Made by a program: the position numbers and the translations under genes. From assembly GCF_029360645.1 (NCBI RefSeq), contig NZ_JARDUA010000004.1, positions 372,001 through 436,000 of the forward strand: a stretch of DNA of 64,000 bases. The letters run 5' to 3'. This stretch comes from Pontibacter litorisediminis (GTDB lineage: Bacteria; Bacteroidota; Bacteroidia; Cytophagales; Hymenobacteraceae). The notes under the pieces are model-generated. The model saw only the letters and a list, made by a program, of their open reading frames with translations, had not been told where the DNA came from and ran no database searches. The stretch's first letter is position 1. The number at the start of each line of letters is the position of its first letter. Positions 25,621-34,066 of the stretch are shown in pieces.

Positions 25621-27183
25621 ATGAAGATCACCAAGATAGACTACGCCGCCACCGGCGCCTTCTCAAAAACTATAACTGACTACCTTTGTTGTAGCGAGCA
25701 GCTACAACCGTTCTACAACCGTTTCCCAACCTTGGAGGCCTTCGGTGCCCAGCTGAAGGAGAAGAGCTTCAGTGAGACCCAGCGTAAAACCCTGCACCAG
25801 GCGCTGCAGGAGCAGTATACTTCCATCGCCGAGATCAACCCAAAAGTACAGCAGCACATCGGCCTGCTGTTGCAGCCCAACACCTACACCGTTACCACGG
25901 GCCATCAGCTCAACATCTTTACCGGTCCGTTATACTTTGTTTACAAGATCATCACGGCCATCAACACCTGCCGGCAGCTGCAGGAGCAGTACCCCGACTA
26001 CAACTTTGTGCCGGTATACTGGATGGCCACCGAAGACCACGACTTTGCCGAAATCAACCATTTTAGCCTGTTTGGGAAGAAGTACACTTGGGAGAGTGAA
26101 CAAACCGGCGCCGTAGGCCGCTTCTCCACCGAAGATATGGAGCCGCTGCTAAAGGAGCTACCAGAAGCCTACCCGGTGTTTGAGGAGGCATACCGCAACA
26201 GCAAGAATTTAGCAGACGCCACCCGCGCCATCACGCATGCTCTGTTCGGGGAGTATGGCCTGGTAAGTATAGACGGCGACCATGCAACACTGAAAAAGGC
26301 GCTGACACCGGTGGTGGAGCAGGAGCTGACCGAGCAGCTGTCGAACCGGCTGGTGGAAGAGGCAAGCGAGCAGCTGGAGGAACTGGGTTACAAGCCGCAA
26401 GTATACTCCCGCGAGATCAACCTGTTTTACCTGACCGACACCTTGCGTGAGCGTATTGTGCCGGAAGAGGGCAAGTATAAAGTGCTCAATACCGACCTGA
26501 GTTATACCTTGGAAGAGCTGCTGCAGGAGGCGCAGGAGCACCCGGAGCGCTTCAGCCCGAACGTGATTCTTCGCCCGCTGTACGAGGAGCTCATACTTCC
26601 GAACCTGGCCTACATCGGCGGTGGTGCCGAGGTGGCTTACTGGTTTCAGCTGAAAACGCTGTTTACAAAGTATAAAGTGGCCTTTCCGCTGCTGATGCTG
26701 CGCAACTCTGCTATGTACATTAGCCGTAGCAACGCCAGCCGCATGCACAAGCTAGGCCTGCAGCCGCAGGACCTGTTCCAGGATTTCCAGGAGCTGAAAA
26801 AGCAGCTGTCCAGCCAGTTGCATGAAGAGGAGATTAGCCTGGAGGCGCAGCGCCAGGCGGTGGCCGCCGCCTTTGCCAGGGTGGGGAAGCTAGCCGAAAG
26901 CATAGACCCGACGCTGCAGAAGGCCGTGGGCGCCGAGGCGCAGAAAGCCGCCAACTCGCTGCAGATGCTGGAGAAGAAGCTCTCCAAAGCCCGCGACAGC
27001 AAGCACGAGCAAACCTTTAAGCAACTGGAGAACCTGAAGGAGAAGCTCTTCCCGGGGGGCAGCCTGCAGGAGCGCAAGGATAACCTGCTCACCTTCCAGA
27101 CGAACAACCCCGATTTTATACCAGCCCTAGTAGAGGCCTTCGACCCGCTGGAGTTTAAATTTACTGTATTGGAGGAGGCCTGA
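25621..27183 (+). CDS. bshC: Bacillithiol biosynthesis cysteine-adding enzyme BshC
   Basis: Putative cysteine ligase completing bacillithiol, the low-molecular-weight thiol of Firmicutes and Bacteroidota. The roughly 520-residue product has the Rossmann-like core with TTGHQLNIFTGPLYFVYKI, YWMATEDHDFAEI, RPLYEELILPNLAYIGGGAE with the tail YWFQL, and a long C-terminal coiled coil (about residues 380-490). ATG 25621 is preferred to ATG 25606 because family members begin close to this point. The stop overlaps the next start in TGATG, so the folate gene is translationally coupled. Confidence 0.93.
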   Translation: MKITKIDYAATGAFSKTITDYLCCSEQLQPFYNRFPTLEAFGAQLKEKSFSETQRKTLHQALQEQYTSIAEINPKVQQHIGLLLQPNTYTVTTGHQLNIFTGPLYFVYKIITAINTCRQLQEQYPDYNFVPVYWMATEDHDFAEINHFSLFGKKYTWESEQTGAVGRFSTEDMEPLLKELPEAYPVFEEAYRNSKNLADATRAITHALFGEYGLVSIDGDHATLKKALTPVVEQELTEQLSNRLVEEASEQLEELGYKPQVYSREINLFYLTDTLRERIVPEEGKYKVLNTDLSYTLEELLQEAQEHPERFSPNVILRPLYEELILPNLAYIGGGAEVAYWFQLKTLFTKYKVAFPLLMLRNSAMYISRSNASRMHKLGLQPQDLFQDFQELKKQLSSQLHEEEISLEAQRQAVAAAFARVGKLAESIDPTLQKAVGAEAQKAANSLQMLEKKLSKARDSKHEQTFKQLENLKEKLFPGGSLQERKDNLLTFQTNNPDFIPALVEAFDPLEFKFTVLEEA

Positions 27184-27761
27184 TGAAGAAGGCAGACCTA
27201 CGCAAACACATGCTGCAGCAGCGGCGCGCTCTGCCACCGGAGGAGGTGCAGCAGCGCAGCCAAAGTATAGCCGAGGTGTTTTTCCGCCACTTCCCGCTGC
27301 GAAAAGGTCAAACGGTGCATGTGTTCCTGCCTATCCTCAAAAACAACGAAGTAAACACCTGGCTCATCATTGAGCGGCTGCGGCAGGAGCATCCCCAGGT
27401 GCGCGTGGCGGTGCCCATAACCGATGTGGAGCAAAACGTGCTCACGCACCACCACCTGACCGAGGAGGCCGTGCTGTTGGAGAACAACTGGGGCATTCCT
27501 GAGCCGCAGGACGCGCAGATCATACACGCCCAGGAGGTGGATGTGGTGCTGGTGCCGCTGCTGGCATTCGACAAGGCAGGCCATCGCGTGGGCTATGGCA
27601 AAGGCTTCTACGACCGTTTCCTGGCCGACTGCCGCCCTGACGTATTGAAGGTTGGCCTCTCGCTGGAGCCACCCGTGGAGCGTATAGCCGACCCCAACCC
27701 CTTTGATGTGCCGCTGGATGCCGTGGTGATGCCGCAAGGGGTGTGGAAGCCATCCGTATAA
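27183..27761 (+). CDS. 5-formyltetrahydrofolate cyclo-ligase
   Basis: Converts 5-formyl-THF to 5,10-methenyl-THF with ATP, rescuing folate from a dead-end form. The 192-residue product has KADLRKHMLQQRRAL at the N-terminus, FLPILKNNEVNTWLIIE, and the conserved phosphate-binding region VLVPLLAFDKAGHRVGYGKG ahead of GFYDRFLA. Length is normal. It overlaps the bshC stop by one base. Confidence 0.95.
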   Translation: MKKADLRKHMLQQRRALPPEEVQQRSQSIAEVFFRHFPLRKGQTVHVFLPILKNNEVNTWLIIERLRQEHPQVRVAVPITDVEQNVLTHHHLTEEAVLLENNWGIPEPQDAQIIHAQEVDVVLVPLLAFDKAGHRVGYGKGFYDRFLADCRPDVLKVGLSLEPPVERIADPNPFDVPLDAVVMPQGVWKPSV

Positions 27762-27784
27762 CAGGAGACAAGTTTTTTTGAAAA

Positions 27785-27802
27785 TTTGTTTGTAGAAACA
27801 AA
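27785..27802. repeat. Perfect palindrome upstream of the TetR gene
   Basis: Arms TTTGTTT and AAACAAA with a 4-base centre, 41 bases upstream of the -7 element of the following TetR gene and 24 bases after the cyclo-ligase stop. It could be a regulator site or a weak hairpin; there is no U tract downstream. Confidence 0.45.
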
Positions 27803-27842
27803 CGTATAGCTGCAAAGTCTTAATTTTTAACTAGCTATATTG

Positions 27843-27850
27843 TACTTTTG
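27843..27850 (+). promoter_or_regulatory. -7 promoter element of the TetR gene
   Basis: TACTTTTG matches TAnnTTTG. A start near 27856 gives a leader of about 67 bases to ATG 27923 and excludes the longer frame that begins at 27848. Confidence 0.6.
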
Positions 27851-27922
27851 TATTTGGCCCTAACAGGTCTACTGCACTGTGCCTCCCAAGCCCGTTTCAG
27901 AACCTGCTATTTTAGTAAGACG

Positions 27923-28459
27923 ATGCCCAAAACCAAGAAAGAAATTATCCTAGACACCGCATTACACCTCTTTGCAGAAAAAGGGTACGATGCCACTCCC
28001 ACTAGCCAGATAGCCAAGGCGGCCGGCGTTTCAGAAGGACTTATTTTCAAGCACTACATCAGCAAGGAGAACCTGCTGGAGGCTGTTGTGAAGGCTGGCT
28101 ACAGGCGTATCACCGAGAAAAGCAAAAGATCGGTGGAGGAGAACGACCCTGCCAAGCTGATCAGCAACGTGCTGGACATGCCGCAACAACTGGTGGAGGA
28201 CGAAAGGGATTTCTGGCGGATGCAGTTCCGCATGGTGGACGAGGAAGTGGCGCAGCGGCACCACCAGCGTTACCTGAACTCGGTGAAGAAGAAGCTGGTG
28301 GAGGCGTTTCAGAAACTGGGCCACAAAGAGCCGGAGCTGGAGACGGAGGTGCTCATGCTGTTGGTGGAAAGCCTTTGGAGGGCCTACCTCACCAACGAGG
28401 ATAAGACCCACTTTGCCAAAATGCTCGAGCTCACCAAATCAAAATTCATTCGTGAGTAA
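27923..28459 (+). CDS. TetR/AcrR family transcriptional regulator
   Basis: The 178-residue product has the TetR DNA-binding HTH at its N-terminus (KKEIILDTALHLFAEKGYDA, then TSQIAKAAGVSEGLIFKHYI) and a variable helical ligand domain. The chosen ATG yields the usual short N-terminus MPKTKKEI. No divergent or downstream partner gene is obvious; the next gene is convergent beyond a terminator. Its target is unknown. Confidence 0.92.
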   Translation: MPKTKKEIILDTALHLFAEKGYDATPTSQIAKAAGVSEGLIFKHYISKENLLEAVVKAGYRRITEKSKRSVEENDPAKLISNVLDMPQQLVEDERDFWRMQFRMVDEEVAQRHHQRYLNSVKKKLVEAFQKLGHKEPELETEVLMLLVESLWRAYLTNEDKTHFAKMLELTKSKFIRE

Positions 28460-28493
28460 GCCGTACATATAAACTGGCATCATGCCCAGGCAT

Positions 28494-28530
28494 AAAAAAA
28501 TCCCCGCAGGCCACCTGCGGGGATTTTTTT
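28494..28530. terminator. Bidirectional terminator
   Basis: A perfect 9-bp GC-rich stem ATCCCCGCAGG / CCTGCGGGGAT core flanked by A7 on the left and T7 on the right, between the TetR gene and the convergent 102-residue gene; it works as a terminator in both directions. Confidence 0.92.
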
Positions 28531-28547
28531 ATGCCGTTAAAAGCTGG

Positions 28548-28856
28548 CTAGCCTTTATACACAACATTAAACTTCTTCAGCTCCTCCACAGGGCCAAAGT
28601 TTTTCTTTTCAATGGTCTTGCCGCGGCGCTTCAGGTGCACCTCCACTGGGGCCATGGTCCTGGTCATGTCGGAGTTAATCACCTTAACATAAAACTTCCG
28701 GGCTTCCTCGGAGGCACCTTTCTCGAACGAGTGCTTCTGCTGGTTGCCGTTTACCGGCAGCCCCGGAACTACCTGATAGGTTGTGCAAACCACCTCATAC
28801 TTAGGAAGAAACGGTTTGATGATGCTAAAAGAGACTTTTCTAAGTAAGCTTTTCAT
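28548..28856 (-). CDS. Hypothetical 102-residue basic protein
   Basis: Not recognised. Lysine-rich, no signal peptide or membrane segment. Visible stretches are MKSLLRKVSFSIIKPFLPKY at the N-terminus, a central EARKFYVKVINSDM strand and a C-terminal VEVHLKRRGKTIEKKNFGPV. It sits alone between a bidirectional terminator and a 220-base gap. Codon use resembles the neighbours, so it is probably a real gene. Confidence 0.6.
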   Translation of the reverse strand: MKSLLRKVSFSIIKPFLPKYEVVCTTYQVVPGLPVNGNQQKHSFEKGASEEARKFYVKVINSDMTRTMAPVEVHLKRRGKTIEKKNFGPVEELKKFNVVYKG

Positions 28857-29078
28857 ATGGTGAACGATTAGGAGATACTATTTATATAGTGCAATGTAGC
28901 GCTTTATTTGGTATTTCAAAGTATGGCGGTTGCAAAAAAGTGCAATTTAGCTCCTAACCATTTCATTATAGATTGGGTTCATCTTTGATCTGAACAAATT
29001 ATAAAAACATGCCGCCGTGTCCGGGGCAAAGTATAAAGCTGTGCCCAAGGCCGAGGAGTGGCAGGAGGGTAAGTATAA

Positions 29079-30191
29079 CTATTTAGTTGTCAGCGTGTCA
29101 GGCTGCTTTCCTTCTTGCTGCGCCTCGTGCATACCTTCTTCTATCGTCTCTACAGCTTCTTCGTGTGTTTCCTCGTCCGGCGCAGGGGGCACCTGCTCAT
29201 ACTTTTCATCAGGCTCATAGCTTAGCCTGATAAAGATGGGGAAATGGTCTGAATTGATGCCGCCCAGGCGCTCCATCTCCACCAGCCTGAAGTGGTTAGA
29301 GTGGAAGAGGTGGTCCAGGGGCCAGCGGAAGATCGGGTAGTGCGCATGATAGGTGCTGAAAAAGCCGCGGCCCACGCGCGGGTCCAGCAGCTGGCTTACC
29401 TCTTGGAAAAGCCGCGTGGTGGGGGACCAGGCCACATCGTTGAAGTCGCCGGCCACGATGACAGGGTACTTGGAGTTGGCTACTTTTTTGCCTACAATAA
29501 TGATCTCCGCGTCGCGCTTGCGGGAGTCCTCCTCCTCGGTAGGCACAGGCGGCTTAGGGTGCACGCCCCAGAACTCGACCCAAGTGCCGTTGCGCAGCTG
29601 CATATAGGTTCTGACCGAGGGAACGCCGTCATCCAGCATGTAGTTCACCTGCTTCTGGCGCAGCGGCAATTTGCTGTACAGGTGCATGCCATAGGTGTTA
29701 TCTAGCGGTACCTCTACCCGGTAAGGGTAAGCCTGCGTCACTTCCCCCAGCCCCTCCTGCCAGCCGGCATCCGACTCCAGCGCCAGCAGCACATCCGGCT
29801 CATACTGCCGTATCAGGGCAATAAGCCCGCTGTACGACCTGTTGGTCATCAGTACGTTGGCCACTAAAACACTCACCTGTGTGGTATCAGCGGTGCTGCG
29901 GTCAGACTTCTTGGTTTGCACCGGCGAGAGAAAGGTATAAGGAAAGATGTTGATGGATTGGTAGATAAGCGTGGCAGCAAGTAAGACCAGCAGCGCCTTG
30001 TTGCGCAGGCGGTACCTGAGGCCCAGAAAGAAGCAGAGTGCCAGGCTAATGACGGCCAGAAAAAGGAGTTGCAGCCTTGGGAAATCGAACATGCGCACGT
30101 ACCAGCCCTCAGCCGGGAGGAGCGGTATCAGCGTTCCTATGACAGCGATAGCTGCCAGCGCGTAGGTGAAAATGGTAAGTGCTTGCTTCAT
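29079..30191 (-). CDS. Endonuclease/exonuclease/phosphatase family membrane protein
   Basis: The 370-residue product begins with three hydrophobic helices (IFTYALAAIAVIGTLIPLLP, LLFLAVISLALCFFLGL, ALLVLLAATLIYQSI), followed by an EEP domain: VLVANVLMTNR, DVLLALESDAGWQ, VIVAGDFNDVAWS and GINSDHFPIFIRL carry the metal and catalytic residues. A glutamate-rich tail follows. The catalytic domain is probably periplasmic. The substrate (nucleic acid, phospholipid or sugar phosphate) cannot be read from the sequence. Confidence 0.85.
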   Translation of the reverse strand: MKQALTIFTYALAAIAVIGTLIPLLPAEGWYVRMFDFPRLQLLFLAVISLALCFFLGLRYRLRNKALLVLLAATLIYQSINIFPYTFLSPVQTKKSDRSTADTTQVSVLVANVLMTNRSYSGLIALIRQYEPDVLLALESDAGWQEGLGEVTQAYPYRVEVPLDNTYGMHLYSKLPLRQKQVNYMLDDGVPSVRTYMQLRNGTWVEFWGVHPKPPVPTEEEDSRKRDAEIIIVGKKVANSKYPVIVAGDFNDVAWSPTTRLFQEVSQLLDPRVGRGFFSTYHAHYPIFRWPLDHLFHSNHFRLVEMERLGGINSDHFPIFIRLSYEPDEKYEQVPPAPDEETHEEAVETIEEGMHEAQQEGKQPDTLTTK

Positions 30192-30245
30192 AAAGTTTCT
30201 GTAGGGAGCGTCCGCCCCGCGTTTAAGCCAGCACCACAGCCTGTG

Positions 30246-30932
30246 TTAGCAAACAACCGGCAACGGCTTCAGGCCACGTGTCATCTCACGCTTGCCCGGA
30301 GGGCCCGGCAGGGCCTCTACCGTGAACCCGGCTGCTTTGAGGCTACGCTTAAACGAGCCTTTGGCACAGTAGGTAACCAGTATGCCGCCCGGCCGCACGG
30401 CCTTGTACAGCTTTTCGAACATGGCGTCAGACCAAAGCTCTGGCTGCTTTTCGGGGGCAAAGGCATCAAAGTACACCACATCGTAGTAGGAGCTGGGCGC
30501 CACAAACTCCTCCAGCGACTCGTGCATCTTCTGCAGCGTGAAGTAGGGGATCACCTCTGCGGGTTCGTTCCAGGGGGCCTTGTGCAGTTTCAGAAAATAC
30601 TCATACAGCTCCGGGTTCAGGATGATGTTCTCGTAATGCAGCTGCTGCACCACCTCCTCTGAGAGCGGGTACTTCTCCAGCGTGTCGTACTGAATAAAAG
30701 CCTTCTTGGCCAGTGCGTACGGAAAGGTAAGGATGGCGTTAAGGCCGGTGCCGAAACCGACCTCCAGCACCTTCAGGTCCTTTTTCTGCTCCAGCGCATG
30801 CTCCAGCCCATACTTTATAAACACATGCTGCGACTCCTGCAGCGCCCCGTGCACCGAGTGGTAATGCTCGTTCAGCTCGGGTACATAAAGGGTGTTGGAG
30901 CCGTCTTTCGTCTGTCGGATTTCGAGGTGCAT
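30246..30932 (-). CDS. mnmD: tRNA mnm5s2U34 methyltransferase, stand-alone MnmD
   Basis: SAM-dependent methyltransferase for the last step of wobble-uridine modification (nm5s2U34 to mnm5s2U34). The 228-residue product corresponds to the N-terminal domain of E. coli MnmC only; the FAD-dependent oxidase half is missing, as usual outside gamma-proteobacteria. Motifs: LEVGFGTGLNAILTF (SAM loop), YDVVYFDAFAPEKQPELW, and GGILVTYCAKGSFKRSLKAA. The start at 30932 is fixed by a promoter just upstream. It overlaps nothing and probably forms its own unit. Confidence 0.92.
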   Translation of the reverse strand: MHLEIRQTKDGSNTLYVPELNEHYHSVHGALQESQHVFIKYGLEHALEQKKDLKVLEVGFGTGLNAILTFPYALAKKAFIQYDTLEKYPLSEEVVQQLHYENIILNPELYEYFLKLHKAPWNEPAEVIPYFTLQKMHESLEEFVAPSSYYDVVYFDAFAPEKQPELWSDAMFEKLYKAVRPGGILVTYCAKGSFKRSLKAAGFTVEALPGPPGKREMTRGLKPLPVVC

Positions 30933-30950
30933 GGTTTTTGTGTTACCTTG

Positions 30951-30982
30951 CAAAGGTACACATTCCAATCATGTGGCTGCAA
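30951..30982 (-). promoter_or_regulatory. Promoter of mnmD
   Basis: On the minus strand TTG (30980-30982), a 21-base spacer, then TACCTTTG (30951-30958), matching both parts of the Bacteroidota consensus. It lies 18 bases before ATG 30932 and inside the longer open frame, ruling out the ATG at 30968. Confidence 0.75.
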
Positions 30983-31061
30983 TATCCTATTATCAGAATT
31001 TAACAAAATATCATTGGCTGGCCATAAAGTATAAATCTGTACCTGCGGCGGCCTCACTGCT

Positions 31062-31490
31062 ATGGCACGAGTTAAGGTAGACATTCCCTCCCACACCCAC
31101 TTCACGGCGCATATCCCGGTGCGCGTAACCGATCTCAACTACGGCAACCACCTCGGCAACGACGCCCTGCTCTCCATCATGCACGAGGCGCGCATGCAGC
31201 TGCTGGGCCACTTTGGCTGGAGCGAGCTGAGTATAGGCGGTGCCAGTATGATTATGGCCGATGTGGCGATAGCGTATAAAGGCGAGGGTTTTTATGGCGA
31301 TGTGTTAAGTATAAGCATGGCCTTTGATGACCTGAACAAGTATGGCTTCGACATCACCTACCACATTATTAACCAGAATGGCAAGGAAGTAGCCCGCGCC
31401 AAGACCGGCATGCTGTGCTTTAACTACCAGGAGCGCAAGTTAATGCCCCTGCCCGCCGAAGTAAAGGCAAAGATTGAAACTAAAGCCTGA
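31062..31490 (+). CDS. Acyl-CoA thioesterase family protein (hotdog fold)
   Basis: A 142-residue product of the 4HBT/FatA-like hotdog superfamily. RVTDLNYGNHLGNDALLSIM holds the typical aspartate-to-histidine region, followed by MIMADVAIAYKGEGFYGDVL and VARAKTGMLCFNY strands. Probably hydrolyses an acyl-CoA or acyl-ACP; the chain length is unknown. It is 21 bases before rlmN, but rlmN has its own promoter. Confidence 0.85.
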   Translation: MARVKVDIPSHTHFTAHIPVRVTDLNYGNHLGNDALLSIMHEARMQLLGHFGWSELSIGGASMIMADVAIAYKGEGFYGDVLSISMAFDDLNKYGFDITYHIINQNGKEVARAKTGMLCFNYQERKLMPLPAEVKAKIETKA

Positions 31491-31507
31491 GGATTTTTGT
31501 AATTTTG
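31474..31507 (+). promoter_or_regulatory. Promoter of rlmN placed at the start codon
   Basis: TTG at 31474-31476 and TAATTTTG at 31500-31507 with a 23-base spacer fit the consensus. The last base of the -7 element is only five bases from the ATG at 31512, so transcription would begin at or next to the start codon. Confidence 0.6.
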
Positions 31508-31511
31508 CAGT

Positions 31512-32585
31512 ATGACTTTGATTGCAGACATAAATATCATCAACAAGAAGGACATCCGGAAGCTGACGCTGGACGACCTGAAGGCGTGGCTGGTGGAGAA
31601 CGGAGAGAAGCCTTTCCGGGCCAAGCAGGTATACGAATGGCTCTGGAAGCACTCGGCCCAGTCGTTTGCGGAGATGAACAACGTGAGCCTGGCCCTGCGC
31701 GAGAAGCTGGAGCAGCACTTTGCCATTAACGCTGTGCAGGTGGCCACCGAGCAGCTGAGTAACGACGGCACGATCAAGTCTGCTTTTAAACTCTACGATA
31801 GCAATATTGTGGAGGGGGTGCTGATCCCGCATGACGAGCGCAAGACGGCCTGCGTGAGCAGCCAGGTAGGCTGCTCGCTTACCTGTAAGTTCTGCGCCAC
31901 CGGCTACATGGACCGCGTGCGCAACCTCGACGCCGCCGAGATCTACGACCAGGTGGTGCGCATCAACGAGCAGAGCCTGCGCCAGTATGGCCAGCCGCTC
32001 ACCAACATCGTGTACATGGGCATGGGCGAGCCAATGCTCAACTACGCCAACGTGATGAAAAGCATCGAGCGCATCACGGCGCACGATGGCCTGGGCATGG
32101 CCGCACGACGCATCACGGTAAGCACTGCTGGTATCGCCAAGCTGATCAAGAAAATGGCCGATGACGGGGTGAAGGCGAACCTGGCCCTGTCGCTGCACGC
32201 GGCCAACGACGAGAAGCGCAACCAGATCATGCCGATCAATGAGACAAACTCGCTGGAAGCCCTGAAGGATGCCCTGAAGCACTACCACCAGGTAACCGGC
32301 CGCAAGGTTACGTACGAGTACATCGTGTTCGATAACTTTAACGATACCCTGCAGGATGCCGAGGAGCTGCTGCGCTTCTCTAAGATCATCCCATGCAAGA
32401 TTAACCTGATCGAGTATAACCCGATCGAGAACGCCGACTTTGTGAACACCGACGACGACCGCCTGCAGGCGTTTATCTACTACCTGGCCGATCGCGGCCT
32501 GCAGGTAAATGTGCGCCGCAGCCGTGGCAAGGATATCGACGCCGCCTGCGGGCAGCTAGCCGTGAAGGAGAAGCAGCCGGCGTAG
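31512..32585 (+). CDS. rlmN: 23S rRNA (A2503)-C2 / tRNA (A37)-C2 methyltransferase
   Basis: Radical SAM enzyme methylating A2503 of 23S rRNA and A37 of some tRNAs. The 357-residue product has the cluster motif CSLTCKFCATG near residue 117, YMGMGEPMLNY, GMAARRITVSTAGI, and the second catalytic cysteine near the end in DIDAACGQL. Length is usual. A palindromic terminator follows. Confidence 0.97.
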   Translation: MTLIADINIINKKDIRKLTLDDLKAWLVENGEKPFRAKQVYEWLWKHSAQSFAEMNNVSLALREKLEQHFAINAVQVATEQLSNDGTIKSAFKLYDSNIVEGVLIPHDERKTACVSSQVGCSLTCKFCATGYMDRVRNLDAAEIYDQVVRINEQSLRQYGQPLTNIVYMGMGEPMLNYANVMKSIERITAHDGLGMAARRITVSTAGIAKLIKKMADDGVKANLALSLHAANDEKRNQIMPINETNSLEALKDALKHYHQVTGRKVTYEYIVFDNFNDTLQDAEELLRFSKIIPCKINLIEYNPIENADFVNTDDDRLQAFIYYLADRGLQVNVRRSRGKDIDAACGQLAVKEKQPA

Positions 32586-32625
32586 TTTTACATGTCGTGC
32601 GTACGGGCTTAGGTAAGCCACATAT

Positions 32626-32675
32626 AAGTATAAAACCGGCTTCTGCTCATACTTGTAGAAGCCGGTTTTATACTT
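32626..32675 (+). terminator. Perfect 19-bp hairpin terminator after rlmN
   Basis: Arms AAGTATAAAACCGGCTTCT (32626-32644) and its exact complement (32657-32675) enclose a 12-base loop. The outer part of the stem gives A-rich and T-rich tracts on both sides, so it can terminate in either direction. Both ends of the stem are the over-represented AAGTATA word. Confidence 0.85.
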
Positions 32676-32972
32676 TAAAGCTATACTGAGTTTGCTCTGC
32701 CTGGCGTAAGCGCCCGCTTGTGCCTTTCTTAGCCGCGGCTTCCTGTAAATGGACACAAGCTGTCCTAACTAGCTCCTGTTTATCCTCCAGCCCCACAAGC
32801 CAATCGTTGCATTTCATACTTTCTGCTCTCCAGCCCGAGAGGGCTCGTCCTGGGGGTAGGGGCCCTCGAAAAAGACATGGAGGGGGAGGGGCGGTTGGAC
32901 CCGGTGCTGCGGGCAGTCACAAGGCTGTTTCCAGCTTGCATATAACGAGTGACAACCTACGAGCAAACGGAA
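32676..32972 (-). repeat. Intergenic dispersed repeat, partial copy C (about 32785-32892)
   Basis: The gap between the rlmN terminator and the BrkB-like gene holds no credible gene. On the minus strand 32824-32869 is identical over 46 nt to 16276-16321 of copy A, and 32803-32815 repeats 16331-16343. Next to it, the minus-strand text near 32876-32893 (CCGCCCCTCCCCCTCC) is a relative of the palindrome tail of the other copies, but the hairpin and the middle of the core are missing. It is therefore a shortened, inverted copy. Confidence 0.8.
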
Positions 32973-33935
32973 TCAAATCTCAAACCTACCCTCTGCCTTC
33001 GGCCTGCCGGTGCCTTCCAGTTCCCGGGGCTTGTCGGTGACCTCCCGCTCCTCTACAAACACGGCGTGTTCTTTAGGCGTAATGCGTTGGCCATACTTGC
33101 GGGCGTACTGCTGGGTAAACTCAGCCCCAAAGAACACGATCATAGACGAATAATAAATCCAAACCAGGATAAGGATGATGGAGCCGGCCGCCCCATAGGC
33201 TGAGCCGGGGTCGGAGGTGCCGATGTACCAGCTGATGAGGAACTTGCCGATGGTGAACAGTATGGCTGTGATCAGTGCCCCGATCAAGGTGTCTTTCCAG
33301 CGGATGTAGGCGTCGGGCAGGTACTTTAAGATGAGCGCGAACAGCAGCGTGATCAGCCCGATGGAGATAATGAAATCCAGCCCCTTTATCACCCAATAGC
33401 CTATGTCCGGTATCATGTCCGTGATGTAGTCGCTCAGAACGGATATGGCGGCGCTGATGACAAAGGAGATGAGCATGAGCAGCGAGATGCTCAGGATCAG
33501 GCCAAAAGAAAAAATGCGTTCCTTGGCCATGCGCAGGATACCGCTGGTGGGTTTCACTTTCAGGTTCCAGACGCTATTAAGCGACTGCTGCAGCGTAGCG
33601 AAGAAGGTGGTGGAGGCGAAGACAAGCGTACCGATACCCACCCACATGGCCCAGCCCGAGGATTCGGTGGTGCTGGCGTTCTGCACCATGGTCTGTATGG
33701 AGGAGGCCGCGTCGGGGCTGATCGCCGTGGAAGCCTCCTGCTCCAGCTTGCCTGAAACAGCTTCCTCGCCGAAAAAGAAGCCTGCCGCCTTGATTATGAT
33801 AAGCAGCAGCGGCGGAATAGAGAAGATGGCGTTAAATGCCAGCGCCGCCGCTAGCCGAAGTGAGTTGGCATCCAGGAAGCCGTTCACGGAAGACTTTAGC
33901 AGCTGGAAAATTCCTTTAAGAGTATATCTGGCCAT
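32973..33935 (-). CDS. YihY/BrkB-family membrane protein
   Basis: A 320-residue inner-membrane protein with about six helices; LAAALAFNAIFSIPPLLLII is the conserved first transmembrane region and PGSAYGAAGSIILILVWIYY the conserved last one, followed by FFGAEFTQQYA typical of the family. The hydrophilic tail (about residues 290-320) is charged. Often labelled ribonuclease BN or serum-resistance protein, but its real function is unsettled. Confidence 0.92.
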   Translation of the reverse strand: MARYTLKGIFQLLKSSVNGFLDANSLRLAAALAFNAIFSIPPLLLIIIKAAGFFFGEEAVSGKLEQEASTAISPDAASSIQTMVQNASTTESSGWAMWVGIGTLVFASTTFFATLQQSLNSVWNLKVKPTSGILRMAKERIFSFGLILSISLLMLISFVISAAISVLSDYITDMIPDIGYWVIKGLDFIISIGLITLLFALILKYLPDAYIRWKDTLIGALITAILFTIGKFLISWYIGTSDPGSAYGAAGSIILILVWIYYSSMIVFFGAEFTQQYARKYGQRITPKEHAVFVEEREVTDKPRELEGTGRPKAEGRFEI

Positions 33936-34066
33936 AGGCGGGTTTAGTCGTTAGTGGTATGGTTCTACACTACGCAGCGCGTCTGTAATGAGTTAATGCA
34001 GTTTTACCAGGAGCATCCTGTGCAGACATAAATGCGTACACGGGAGCAAAAACCAAACCTACGCCC

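Noticed and set aside
27848..27922. Longer start of the TetR gene at 27848
   Set aside because: The start would lie within a few bases of the -7 element TACTTTTG (27843-27850), upstream of the expected transcript start, and the added 25 residues do not resemble TetR N-termini.
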